A stretch of DNA of 12,973 nt from Pelagibacteraceae bacterium TMED146 (GCA_002171085.1 NHGV01000012.1:3926-16898), one strand, 5' to 3'; positions 6,326 through 12,973 are shown, counted from the first letter of the stretch. Notes: a model not told the origin generated them from the letters alone. Program-made: numbers and translations.

Positions 6326-6905
6326 TAAGGTAATTTTAGCCTCTAACAGCGGAATTAGACTTACAATTTTAGAAAATAATAATTATGACGTAAAACAATA
6401 CTCATCTGGTGTGGATGAAGATGAAATTAAATTATCATTAATTAGTAATGGTGCTACTCCGTTACAAATTGCAAAAAACTTAGCTGAACTTAAAGCAAAC
6501 AGAGTAAGTTCTAAGTTTTCAAATGACGTTGTGATTGGCGCAGATCAAACCTTAGATTTAAATGGAAAAAATATTGATAAACCAAAAAATTTAGAAGATG
6601 CCAAAAATATTTTACACTACTTAAACAACCAAACACACATGCTTCACTCAGCAATTTGTGTATCTAGAGCGGGCAGCATGATTTCTCACTTTCACGACAC
6701 ATGTCTTTTAAAAATGAAGAAATTATCTGATAAAGAAATACTAAATTATTTAGAAAAAATTGAATTAGAAACTATGTTAAAATATGGAATATATCAAATC
6801 GAAGGCCTAGGAAAAAGTTTGTTTGAAAAAATTGATGGTGATATTGATTCAATCCAGGGATTACCGATGAAACAACTTAAACCTTATCTTGATAAATTGT
6901 CGTGA
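6318..6905 (+). CDS. maf: Maf-family nucleoside triphosphate pyrophosphatase
   Basis: Maf proteins hydrolyse non-canonical or modified nucleoside triphosphates to monophosphates, acting as house-cleaning enzymes. The 195-residue protein starts V-I-L-A-S-N-S-G-I-R (5-14), where the usual S-A-S-P-R-R phosphate-binding motif is altered to SNSGIR but keeps the final Arg. The catalytic Asp is in G-A-D-Q at 74-77 (D76). The D-Q rather than D-T pairing resembles the YceF (m7GTP) branch more than the YhdE (dTTP/UTP) branch. The C-terminal block Y-Q-I-E-G-L-G at 159-165, then G-D-I-D-S-I-Q-G-L-P at 174-183, is intact. The ATG at 6318 overlaps the previous stop by 8 nt, and the last 4 nt overlap the aroE start. 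The exact substrate cannot be fixed from sequence. Confidence 0.93.
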   Translation: MINKVILASNSGIRLTILENNNYDVKQYSSGVDEDEIKLSLISNGATPLQIAKNLAELKANRVSSKFSNDVVIGADQTLDLNGKNIDKPKNLEDAKNILHYLNNQTHMLHSAICVSRAGSMISHFHDTCLLKMKKLSDKEILNYLEKIELETMLKYGIYQIEGLGKSLFEKIDGDIDSIQGLPMKQLKPYLDKLS

Positions 6906-7693
6906 AAAAGCTTTGTGTAATAGGAAATCCAATAGAACATTCGCTGTCTCCAAAAATTCACAACATTTGGATTAAGCAAAATAAGTTAGATTTTATCTAT
7001 GAAAAAAAATTATTAGAAAAAGAAGACTTACAAAAAATTATCAAAGAGTTAAAAGATGATAGCCTTTTTGGTTGTAATGTTACTGTGCCATTTAAACAAA
7101 ATATTATCGAGTATGTAGACGAATTATCCTCGGTTTCGTTTAAAACTAATTCTGTTAACACATTGTTTAAGTCAGGAAATAAAATTATTGGTCATAATAC
7201 TGATGTCATGGGTTTTCAAAAATCTTTAGAAGACCTAAAATTTAATTTTAAAAATAAATCAGTTTTTTTAATAGGAGCAGGTGGTGTATCACCATCTATA
7301 ATAGAAGTATTAAATAATTTGGGTATTGGCAAAATTACTGTAACTAATAGATCAGAAGAAAAATTAAAAAAACTATCTGATTTATATGACAATTTAGAAA
7401 TTATTGATTGGGAAAAGACAAAAGATGCCGATGTTTATATAAATGCGACGAGCGTGGGATTAAACAAAAACGATAGATTAAATTTGGATTTATCGGGTAT
7501 TAAAAATAAATTATTCTATGATGTGATTTATAACCCTAAAAAAACAAATTTTTTGGAAGAAGCTGAAAATAATAACAATAGAATTGCCAACGGAAAAATG
7601 ATGTTTTTATACCAAGCACAAGCATCATTTAAAATATGGACTGGAGTTGAGCCCGTTATTACTAAGGAGGTTATAAAAACTTTAAATGATTAG
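6902..7693 (+). CDS. aroE: Shikimate dehydrogenase (NADP+)
   Basis: AroE reduces 3-dehydroshikimate to shikimate in aromatic amino acid synthesis. The 263-residue length is typical. Shikimate-binding residues are visible in G-N-P-I-E-H-S-L-S-P at 8-17 (S14, S16). The catalytic Lys is K65 in N-V-T-V-P-F-K, its Asp partner is D101 in N-T-D, and Q238 lies in the Y-Q-A-Q segment. The Rossmann glycine loop GAGGVS (125-130) and the basic N-R-S at 149-151 point to NADP. The start is a GTG at 6902 that overlaps the maf TGA (GTGA), giving 4-nt coupling. The 3' end overlaps coaE by 8 nt. No other shikimate gene is nearby. Confidence 0.96.
   Translation: MKKLCVIGNPIEHSLSPKIHNIWIKQNKLDFIYEKKLLEKEDLQKIIKELKDDSLFGCNVTVPFKQNIIEYVDELSSVSFKTNSVNTLFKSGNKIIGHNTDVMGFQKSLEDLKFNFKNKSVFLIGAGGVSPSIIEVLNNLGIGKITVTNRSEEKLKKLSDLYDNLEIIDWEKTKDADVYINATSVGLNKNDRLNLDLSGIKNKLFYDVIYNPKKTNFLEEAENNNNRIANGKMMFLYQAQASFKIWTGVEPVITKEVIKTLND
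7664..7670 (+). promoter_or_regulatory. coaE: Strong but distant Shine-Dalgarno-like AAGGAGG before coaE
   Basis: AAGGAGG lies inside the end of aroE and is the longest Shine-Dalgarno match I saw in the window. It ends 15 nt before the coaE ATG at 7686, longer than the usual 5-9 nt. No closer start codon in frame exists, so it may act weakly, aid reinitiation, or be a chance effect of Lys-Glu-Val codons. Confidence 0.4.
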
Positions 7694-8258
7694 AATTGCA
7701 GTCTTGGGTGATATCGGATCAGGCAAGTCTTTTTTTGCTAAACAATTAAATATCCCCTTATTTAATGCTGATAATACTGTTTCTGACTTATACAAAAGCA
7801 GTAGAAATTTATATGTTAAACTTAAAAAATCATTTCCAAAATATATTTCTAAATTTCCAATTGGCAAAGATGATTTAGTAAAAATTATAAATCAAAACCC
7901 AGTAAATTTAAAAAAAATCATAAAAATTGTACATCCATTAGTAAGAAAGGAAATGAATAAGTTTTTAAAAAAAAATAAAAATAAAAAAGCTGTCGTTTTA
8001 GATATACCTTTGTTTCTAGAAAATAAATTAAATTTAAATACAGATATTTTAGTTTTTATAGATCCTTCAAAAAATAAAATGATATCTAAATTAAAAAAAA
8101 GAAAAAATTTTAATTTAAAAATATATAAATTACTTAAATCAGTACAATTACCTTTGGATTTAAAAAAAAAAAAAGCGGACTTTGTGGTTAAAAATAATTT
8201 TAATAGTGCAAAGATTAAAAAAAACGCTAAAAATTTATTAAATAAAATAATTATATGA
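7686..8258 (+). CDS. coaE: Dephospho-CoA kinase
   Basis: CoaE phosphorylates the ribose 3'-OH of dephospho-CoA in the last step of coenzyme A synthesis. The 190-residue protein shows the P-loop G-D-I-G-S-G-K-S at 8-15, D-I-P-L-F-L-E at 106-112 (family D-x-P-L-L-x-E) and A-D-F-V-V-K-N-N at 164-171. The usual D-A-D motif after the first strands reads N-A-D here (27-29), so the first Asp is Asn. The protein is unusually lysine-rich (long K runs around 95-101 and 160-163), and the gene is among the most A-rich in the window. Its ATG overlaps the aroE stop by 8 nt and its stop overlaps the dnaQ ATG by 4 nt. Confidence 0.93.
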   Translation: MIRIAVLGDIGSGKSFFAKQLNIPLFNADNTVSDLYKSSRNLYVKLKKSFPKYISKFPIGKDDLVKIINQNPVNLKKIIKIVHPLVRKEMNKFLKKNKNKKAVVLDIPLFLENKLNLNTDILVFIDPSKNKMISKLKKRKNFNLKIYKLLKSVQLPLDLKKKKADFVVKNNFNSAKIKKNAKNLLNKIII

Positions 8259-8926
8259 AAGAAGTTTTATTAGATACAGAAACAACAGGTTTGTCATCAG
8301 TAAATGATAAAATTATAGAAATTGCCTGTATAGAAATCGAGGACCATATTCCTACAGGTGAAAAGTTTCATGTTTTTTTAAATCCAGAAATGGAAGTATC
8401 CCAAGGTGCTTATGATACTCATGGTATTTCAAAAGAATTTTTAAAGGATAAGCTAAAATTTAAAGACGTAGCTAAAGATTTCATAAAATTTATAGATGGC
8501 AAGAAGCTAGTGATTCACAATGCTGAGTTTGATTTGGCTTTTTTAAATAAAGAACTCAAAGAAGTTGGCGAGAAACAAATTTCAAAAGACAATATCGTTG
8601 ATACTCTTAACGTTGCTAGAGAAAAGTTTCCTGGGGCACAAAATAGCCTTGATGCGTTGTGTAAACGTTTCAAGATTGATAACTCAAGAAGACAAAAACA
8701 CTCCGCCCTTTTAGATTGTGAATTATTGGCTAAAGTCTACATAGAATTACTTGAAAAGAAAGAGCCCACTTTTGAGTTTGATTTAGACGCACAAGATGAA
8801 TCTATTCAAAATGTTAAAAGTATTAAAGATCGAAAACAAATTATAGTTCAAATTACGGATGACGAAAAAAAATTACACAAAGAATTTCTTCAAAAAGAAT
8901 TACCCAAATCGTCTATGCTTAATTAG
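8255..8926 (+). CDS. dnaQ: DNA polymerase III epsilon subunit (3'-5' proofreading exonuclease)
   Basis: DnaQ removes misincorporated bases within the polymerase III core. All DEDDh residues are visible: Exo I L-D-T-E-T-T-G-L (D7, E9), Exo II H-N-A-E-F-D-L-A-F-L (D93), and Exo III H-S-A-L-L-D (H149, D154). At 223 residues it is slightly shorter than the E. coli protein (243). The tail after about 170 is charged and probably holds the alpha-subunit-binding segment. The start overlaps the coaE stop as ATGA (4 nt), making dnaQ the last gene of the overlapping operon. Its 3' end overlaps convergent secB by 8 nt. The coaE-dnaQ-secB order is common in Alphaproteobacteria. Confidence 0.96.
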   Translation: MKEVLLDTETTGLSSVNDKIIEIACIEIEDHIPTGEKFHVFLNPEMEVSQGAYDTHGISKEFLKDKLKFKDVAKDFIKFIDGKKLVIHNAEFDLAFLNKELKEVGEKQISKDNIVDTLNVAREKFPGAQNSLDALCKRFKIDNSRRQKHSALLDCELLAKVYIELLEKKEPTFEFDLDAQDESIQNVKSIKDRKQIIVQITDDEKKLHKEFLQKELPKSSMLN

Positions 8927-9362
8927 CAAATTGTTGATTATATAATTCTTCAAAATCAATTTTTTTATTAAAATTAAAATTTTTAAAACCAGATTTTTGG
9001 AATAATGAAGTGACGATATCTTTCATAAATTCAAAGTGTTCACTTGGTATTAAAACTAAAATAGTTCTTTTAATTTCATCCGCTGTCATTTTTGGATCAG
9101 TTAATTTGAAAACAATTGATATACATACTTCCGCGTGAATTTTGTTTTGAATATTTTCAGGAGCTTCTAGTAAAAATTTACAATTCAATTCAATCAAATT
9201 GTTTTTGTAGGGATTACTATTTAAATCTAGTTTAGTGGCATATGAGCCAAGATTTTGTGCGGCATCGATGAAACTATCGGGTGAAGGAATTTCAAATGAA
9301 ATATCTTTAATATATTTAGCAACTATTTCATATTTTTTTTGATCATTATTTGTCTCGTTCAT
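8919..9362 (-). CDS. secB: Protein-export chaperone SecB
   Basis: SecB is a cytosolic tetrameric chaperone that keeps precursors unfolded and hands them to SecA. The 147-residue protein carries Y-I-K-D-I-S-F-E-I-P-S-P-D at 17-29, matching the family start Y-x-K-D-x-S-F-E-x-P, and ends with I-D-F-E-E-L-Y at 135-141 (family I-D-F-x-x-L-Y). The usual G-F-P-P in the last third is not seen; the equivalent stretch reads S-G-F-K-N-F-N-F. A strong GGAGG six bases before the ATG supports this start. It is downstream of fxsA on the same strand with a 17-nt overlap, so the two are coupled. Confidence 0.93.
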   Translation of the reverse strand: MNETNNDQKKYEIVAKYIKDISFEIPSPDSFIDAAQNLGSYATKLDLNSNPYKNNLIELNCKFLLEAPENIQNKIHAEVCISIVFKLTDPKMTADEIKRTILVLIPSEHFEFMKDIVTSLFQKSGFKNFNFNKKIDFEELYNQQFAN

Positions 9363-9768
9363 TAATTTCCTCCGCTTCTATTTCTATCGTGTTTACATCA
9401 TGGTTATTCGATTTATTTAAATTTTCTTCGCTAACAAATAATTTTAAAATTATATTTCTAGTAAAAGGTATGAGTAGTAAAACACCAATGGTGTCTGTAA
9501 AAAAACCAGGGATAATTAAAAATAGAGCAGCTATAATCAAGCAAAAACCACTTAATATTTCTTTAAATGGAGTTTGATCATTTCTTAAACTGTTTACAGC
9601 TGAATATAATGTTGTGATTCCTTGTAGTTTAACAAAATATAGGCCGGCAGCTGCGGTCAATAAAGTTGCTAGTATGGTATTGAAAGCTCCAATAACAGCA
9701 CCTATCTTAATCATGAAATATATTTCAATTAATGGAACAAATATTAAAAATAGTATTGTAAATTGCAT
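9346..9768 (-). CDS. fxsA: FxsA-family inner-membrane protein
   Basis: This 140-residue protein has strongly hydrophobic segments at about 3-22, 26-45 and 72-104, followed by a hydrophilic acidic tail. The FxsA hallmarks are F-V-P-L-I-E at 10-15, a G-x-x-x-x-K-x-Q-G turn near 42-50, and L-I-I-P-G-F-F-T-D at 84-92 followed by a hydrophobic helix and P-F-T-R at 101-104. In E. coli FxsA overexpression relieves F-plasmid exclusion of phage T7; its normal function is unknown. It begins 38 bp from the divergent Tim44-domain gene, leaving only a very small shared promoter region. It overlaps secB by 17 nt. Confidence 0.94.
   Translation of the reverse strand: MQFTILFLIFVPLIEIYFMIKIGAVIGAFNTILATLLTAAAGLYFVKLQGITTLYSAVNSLRNDQTPFKEILSGFCLIIAALFLIIPGFFTDTIGVLLLIPFTRNIILKLFVSEENLNKSNNHDVNTIEIEAEEINERDK
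9369..9373 (-). promoter_or_regulatory. secB: Shine-Dalgarno site GGAGG for secB
   Basis: On the minus strand GGAGG is followed by six bases and the secB ATG (9362). This optimal spacing supports the chosen secB start although it lies inside fxsA. Most other starts here lack a recognisable Shine-Dalgarno sequence. Confidence 0.7.
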
Positions 9769-9806
9769 TTATTATTGAAATAATTACTTTTTAAGAAATT
9801 ACAAGA

Positions 9807-10421
9807 ATGAGCGAAAACTTTGGATATATTGACATAATACTTCTCGCATTAATGGCGGGATTTATTTTATTGAGATTAAGAAGCACATTGGGCAAAGGAG
9901 CTGACAATATGCCTATGAAAGCAAGATTTACCCAAGCCCAATCTAATAAAGAGTTTACTAAACCCATTATTGAAGATGAAATAAAACAAGACACAACAAA
10001 CTTTGATGAAAAAATTTTTATTAAAGGAGCAGAAGCGGCTTATGAAATTATTATTAATGCTTTTGCAAAAGGAGATCGTAAAACTTTAAAATCTTTACTT
10101 ACAAAAGATTTATACAAAAATTTTGAAAGTGTGATTAAGGAAAGAGAAAGTAAAAAAATTACTTCTCAAATGTCTTTTATTGGAATTAAAGAAACTAAAA
10201 TTTTAGATATTGATAACAAAGATACCTTTTATAAAGTTAAAACAAAGTTTGTAAGTGAAATCGTGAATTGTTTAAAGAATGATAAAGGGGAAGTAATCGA
10301 AGGTAATCATGAAGAAATAAAATTAGTTACAGATGTCTGGGTGTTTGAAAAAGATTTAAAAAATAATGATCCAACTTGGTATTTAACAGAGTTATCAAGT
10401 GAAGAAGAAACCAAACATTAA
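9807..10421 (+). CDS. Tim44-domain (TimA-like) membrane-anchored protein
   Basis: A 204-residue protein with one N-terminal hydrophobic segment (about 8-24) followed by L-R-L-R-S-T-L-G, the usual opening of alphaproteobacterial Tim44-like proteins. A charged linker (about 28-65) leads to a soluble Tim44-like domain (about 66-197) with G-A-E-A-A-Y-E-I-I at 74-82, A-F-A-K-G-D at 85-90 and D-V-W-V-F-E in the late strands. Mitochondrial Tim44 tethers Hsp70 to the import pore; the bacterial function is not settled, though membrane-protein handling has been proposed. The gene neighbours fxsA and secB, as in other Alphaproteobacteria. Its 3' end overlaps the Smr gene by 23 nt. Confidence 0.9.
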   Translation: MSENFGYIDIILLALMAGFILLRLRSTLGKGADNMPMKARFTQAQSNKEFTKPIIEDEIKQDTTNFDEKIFIKGAEAAYEIIINAFAKGDRKTLKSLLTKDLYKNFESVIKERESKKITSQMSFIGIKETKILDIDNKDTFYKVKTKFVSEIVNCLKNDKGEVIEGNHEEIKLVTDVWVFEKDLKNNDPTWYLTELSSEEETKH

Positions 10422-10833
10422 GCCGACAGAAGAAGACCTTAAAGATTGGCAATCTTTTATAGAAAATATTAATAGTATAGAAGACAAAGATGCTCCTTTC
10501 GACAATTTAATTATAGAAAAAAATAATGATAGATTATTTGATATTCGAAAAGATCTTCATGGTCTTAAAATGCATGAAGCTTTAGATGTTGTGTCTAATA
10601 CTATAAACGATGCAATTGAGAGAAAAGTTAGAAAAATATTATTCATTACAGGAAAAGGTCTTCATTCAAACAAAGAACAAGATCCATATGCTTCTAAAGA
10701 TCTAAGTTTGCTTAGATGTGCAGTGCCAGATCATATTAAAAATAATTTTTTAGAGAATATAGTTAAAATTGAAGAAAGTCCTTTAAAGCTTGGTGGCTCT
10801 GGTTCTATAATTGTGTTACTAAAAAAAATATAA
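10399..10833 (+). CDS. Smr-domain protein (putative endonuclease)
   Basis: The 144-residue protein has an N-terminal unstructured, acidic segment (about 1-48) and a C-terminal Smr domain. The domain shows D-L-H-G at 52-55, T-G-K-G at 84-87 and the closing G-G-S-G-S-I-I-V-L-L at 132-141. Smr domains are linked to nicking or RNA endonuclease activity in MutS2 and in collision-sensing proteins; the role of the stand-alone alphaproteobacterial form is not established. The start used is a GTG at 10399, overlapping the Tim44-domain gene by 23 nt. The next in-frame ATG is residue 58, inside the domain, so it is too late. In many relatives a lytic transglycosylase gene (mltA) sits before this gene; none is present here. 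Confidence 0.9.
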   Translation: MKKKPNIKPTEEDLKDWQSFIENINSIEDKDAPFDNLIIEKNNDRLFDIRKDLHGLKMHEALDVVSNTINDAIERKVRKILFITGKGLHSNKEQDPYASKDLSLLRCAVPDHIKNNFLENIVKIEESPLKLGGSGSIIVLLKKI

Positions 10834-10847
10834 CAACCTTAAGCTTC

Positions 10848-11549
10848 ATGAAAAGAGATTATTTAAAAGATGCCAAACGCGTTTATAAAATTTTAAAGGA
10901 AGGCGGTATTGCAATTGTTTATATGAGAAACGCATACGCCATCATGAGTGGCACTGATAGTGCTCTTCAAAAAGTTTACACAGCAAAAAAGAGGAGTTTG
11001 AATAGACCTAGCGGTCTTGTAGCTAATGCAAGAACCCATGAAAAACTTCATATATTAAGTAGAAGAAAAAAAAATATTATTAAAAAATTTTCCAAAAAGT
11101 ACAACTTGCCGATTTCGATAATAGCTCCTTACAGAAAGAAACACCCAATTATCTCAAAATTTTCAAATTTTAGTAAGATGCTTGCAACAAAAAACAATAC
11201 AGTGAACTTATTATTAAATTCAGGACCTTTAAGAGAGAATATTGCAGACTTAAGTTTAAAAGACAATTTTCCTTTAATTGCATCATCTGCAAATTTGTCT
11301 CAGAGAGGTACAAAATATAGAGTAGTTGACATAGAAGACAGAGTAAAAAAGTGTGCCGATATTATTATTAATTATGGACCGTGCGAATTGTATAAAGAAG
11401 GCAAAACAATTGATTGTGATGGCTTATCACTGTCAAGCACTCAAATAGACTTTAGAGATATGAGCATTGTAAGAAAAGGAGTGTATTTTAAGGAGATCTA
11501 CAATATTTTTAAGGATGAATTTAATATAAATTTAGTCTTAAGATTATAA
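10848..11549 (+). CDS. Divergent Sua5/YrdC/YciO-domain protein
   Basis: A 233-residue protein recognisable as a YrdC/Sua5 fold. It opens with L-K-E-G-G-I-A-I (16-23), then A-K-K-R-S-L-N-R-P at 46-54 (family K-x-R-x(n)-P), S-S-A-N-L-S at 146-151 and S-S-T-Q-I-D-F at 196-202, followed by S-I-V-R-K-G at 206-211. True TsaC/Sua5 enzymes make threonylcarbamoyl-AMP for tRNA t6A. Here two hallmarks are degenerate: P-T-D/E-T-x-Y-G-L reads Y-M-R-N-A-Y-A-I (25-32), and the v-R-x-P strand reads V-N-L-L-L (119-123). It may be a paralogue with another nucleotide ligand or a very diverged TsaC. It lies 14 nt after the Smr gene, and its last 6 nt overlap convergent hslU. Confidence 0.8.
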   Translation: MKRDYLKDAKRVYKILKEGGIAIVYMRNAYAIMSGTDSALQKVYTAKKRSLNRPSGLVANARTHEKLHILSRRKKNIIKKFSKKYNLPISIIAPYRKKHPIISKFSNFSKMLATKNNTVNLLLNSGPLRENIADLSLKDNFPLIASSANLSQRGTKYRVVDIEDRVKKCADIIINYGPCELYKEGKTIDCDGLSLSSTQIDFRDMSIVRKGVYFKEIYNIFKDEFNINLVLRL

Positions 11550-12863
11550 TATAAATTTTGATAAATCTTTATCTTTAGCAATATCACCTAAATGTTTATC
11601 AACGTAGGCTTTGTTAATTAAAACTTTTTCACCACTTTTATCTGGTGCATCAAAACTGATATCATCCAAAATTTTCTCCAAAATTGTATGAAGTCTTCTA
11701 GCTCCAATATTCTCTATCGTAGAGTTGATATCAGTAGAAATTTTAGCAATTGCTTCTATTGCATCATCTGTAAACTCAAGTGTTACTTTTTCAGTTTCAA
11801 GCAGAGCAGTATATTGTTTTATTAAACTGTTATCAGGCTCCTTTAAAATTTTAATAAAATCTTTTTTGGTTAATGGATTAAGCTCTACTCTAATAGGAAG
11901 TCTTCCTTGTAATTCTGGTAATAGGTCTGAAGGTTTAGCTAATTGAAACGCACCAGAAGCGATAAAAAGAATATGATCAGTTTTTATAGGCCCGTGCTTA
12001 GTGTTTACTGTTGTTCCTTCAATTAATGGAAGCAAATCTCTTTGTACCCCTTCCCGTGAGACATCAGCGCCAGATCTGCCATCTGATCTTGCAGAAACTT
12101 TATCGATCTCATCAAGAAAAACAATTCCATTATTTTCAGCTGCAAATTTTGCTTCTTTTAAAACTTGATCATTATCCATTAATTTATCAGATTCTTCTTC
12201 GATAAGGTAATTATACGATTCTTTTACAGTCATTTTTTTCTTTTTCTTTTTGGTCATGCCTTTTCCAAAAATATCCCCAATGCTTACCATTCCAACGCTG
12301 CCCTGCATTCCTGGAATATCAAAAGACGGCATTTGAGGATTGTCTTGAACAGAAATTTCGATATCGTTATTGTCTAAATCACCTGCTCTTAATCTTTTTC
12401 TGTAACTTTCTTTAGTTGCGCTACTTGCATTTTTGCCAACTAGTACTTCAAGCACTCTTTCTTCAGCAGACATTTGAGCTTTCGCTAAAACTTCTTTTCG
12501 TTTTCTTTCTTTTACTAATGCAATTGAAATTTCAATTAAATCTCTGATAATTTGTTCTACATCTTTACCAACATATCCAACTTCTGTGAATTTTGTTGCT
12601 TCTACTTTGATAAACGGTGCTTCAGCTAACTTAGATAGTCTTCTTGAAATTTCAGTTTTACCAACACCAGTTGGACCAATCATCAAAATGTTTTTTGGTA
12701 AAACTTCTTCACGAATTTCTTCAGGTAATTCTTGTCTTCTCCATCTATTTCTTAAAGCTATGGCAACAGCTCTTTTTGCTTCAGATTGACCAATTACAAA
12801 TCGGTCAAGTTCAGAGACGATTTCTCTTGGTGAGAATGAAACAATTTTTTGATTTTCTTCCAT
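11544..12863 (-). CDS. hslU: HslU, ATPase subunit of the HslVU (ClpYQ) protease
   Basis: HslU is the AAA+ unfoldase ring that feeds proteins to the HslV peptidase. From the chosen ATG the protein has 439 residues, close to E. coli (443). It shows [10 protein letters not shown] at 11-20, Walker A G-P-T-G-V-G-K-T at 63-70, pore loop G-Y-V-G at 96-99, an intermediate I-domain (about 110-230) with a six-lysine run at 205-210, Walker B I-V-F-L-D-E-I-D at 247-254, sensor-2 G-A-R-R at 387-390, and a C-terminus ending in D-L-S-K-F-I-L, the HslV-activating tail. The ATG at 12863 is preferred over one 42 nt upstream because it gives the normal N-terminus and overlaps the hslV stop as TAATG. Its 3' end overlaps the Sua5-like gene by 6 nt. 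Confidence 0.97.
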   Translation of the reverse strand: MEENQKIVSFSPREIVSELDRFVIGQSEAKRAVAIALRNRWRRQELPEEIREEVLPKNILMIGPTGVGKTEISRRLSKLAEAPFIKVEATKFTEVGYVGKDVEQIIRDLIEISIALVKERKRKEVLAKAQMSAEERVLEVLVGKNASSATKESYRKRLRAGDLDNNDIEISVQDNPQMPSFDIPGMQGSVGMVSIGDIFGKGMTKKKKKKMTVKESYNYLIEEESDKLMDNDQVLKEAKFAAENNGIVFLDEIDKVSARSDGRSGADVSREGVQRDLLPLIEGTTVNTKHGPIKTDHILFIASGAFQLAKPSDLLPELQGRLPIRVELNPLTKKDFIKILKEPDNSLIKQYTALLETEKVTLEFTDDAIEAIAKISTDINSTIENIGARRLHTILEKILDDISFDAPDKSGEKVLINKAYVDKHLGDIAKDKDLSKFIL

Positions 12864-12973
12864 TAAAGTTTTTCGATTGTAATATTGTGATTTGTGAAAA
12901 CACAAATATCAGCTGCGATTTCTATAGATTTTTTCGCAATCTCTTCGGCTGTTTTTTTAGGATCATCAATCAT
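12863..12973 (-). CDS. hslV: HslV, peptidase subunit of HslVU (C-terminal fragment)
   Basis: The minus-strand frame entering from the right edge encodes the last 36 residues of HslV. It contains [20 protein letters not shown] (9-28), then the tail N-I-T-I-E-K-L, matching the conserved HslV C-terminus I-A-x-x-I-C-x-Y-T-N-x-N-x-x-x-E. The catalytic N-terminal Thr lies outside the window. The TAA overlaps the hslU ATG by one base (TAATG), so the two subunits are probably made in a coupled way. Confidence 0.93.
   Translation of the reverse strand: MIDDPKKTAEEIAKKSIEIAADICVFTNHNITIEKL

Noticed and set aside
9350..9577. A 75-residue plus-strand frame opposite fxsA
   Set aside because: It is antisense to a convincing FxsA membrane protein; its hydrophobic content follows from the opposite strand.
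12235..12249. Possible frameshift-prone A/T homopolymer within hslU (six-lysine run)
   Set aside because: The reading frame continues correctly on both sides into conserved motifs, so there is no sign of a real frameshift.
11725..12789. Several plus-strand frames opposite hslU
   Set aside because: All are antisense to conserved AAA+ motifs of HslU and show no independent family pattern.
12864..12905. A start for hslU at 12905 adding 14 residues
   Set aside because: This stretch is the 3' end of hslV in another frame. The ATG at 12863 gives the normal HslU N-terminus and the usual TAATG junction.
1..12973. Mobile elements, CRISPR arrays, phage genes, toxin-antitoxin or defence systems
   Set aside because: I looked for transposases, integrases, regularly spaced repeats and defence-type domains and found none; the gene set is housekeeping with conserved synteny.

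Overview
The window looks like a compact, very AT-rich alphaproteobacterial chromosome segment, most likely SAR11 (Pelagibacterales). Three things support this. Lysine, asparagine and isoleucine codons dominate. Neighbouring genes almost always touch or overlap. The gene order is one I know from Alphaproteobacteria: a probable heparinase-family gene before purH, then rho, the DUF299 kinase-regulator gene (RP001 homologue), maf-aroE-coaE-dnaQ, secB-fxsA, a Tim44-domain gene, an Smr gene and hslVU. The taxonomic call rests on composition and synteny only.

Left part (1-5148): the 3' end of an upstream gene, purH (purine synthesis), a minus-strand unit made of tRNA-Gly(GCC), a fluoroacetate-dehalogenase-like alpha/beta hydrolase and a pterin carbinolamine dehydratase (phhB), then a plus-strand pair (LON-domain protein and a Trm112-like small protein) converging on rho.

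Middle (5149-5500): the only long non-coding stretch, about 350 bp and about 17% G+C by hand count. It separates the divergent rho and DUF299 genes. It holds a plausible rho promoter, three copies of TATAAACA, a 16-bp perfect palindrome and a near-consensus DnaA box. In Caulobacter and Rickettsia the replication origin region lies next to the RP001/DUF299 gene, so this gap is a candidate oriC, but the evidence is incomplete.

Right part (5501-12973): a five-gene plus-strand cluster (DUF299 regulator, maf, aroE, coaE, dnaQ) in which each start overlaps the previous stop by 4 or 8 nt. It is followed by minus-strand fxsA-secB, a plus-strand trio (Tim44-domain protein, Smr protein, divergent Sua5/YrdC-like protein) and minus-strand hslV-hslU at the right edge. 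All four convergent gene pairs overlap at their 3' ends, leaving no room for spacer terminators.

Most content is housekeeping: purine, shikimate and CoA synthesis, proofreading, protein export, proteolysis and transcription termination. I see no mobile element, CRISPR array, toxin-antitoxin or defence locus. The points most worth a second look are the dehalogenase-like enzyme with a complete catalytic and halide-site set, its start codon 5 nt from a tRNA 3' end, the Sua5/YrdC-like protein that has lost canonical substrate residues, and the candidate origin region.
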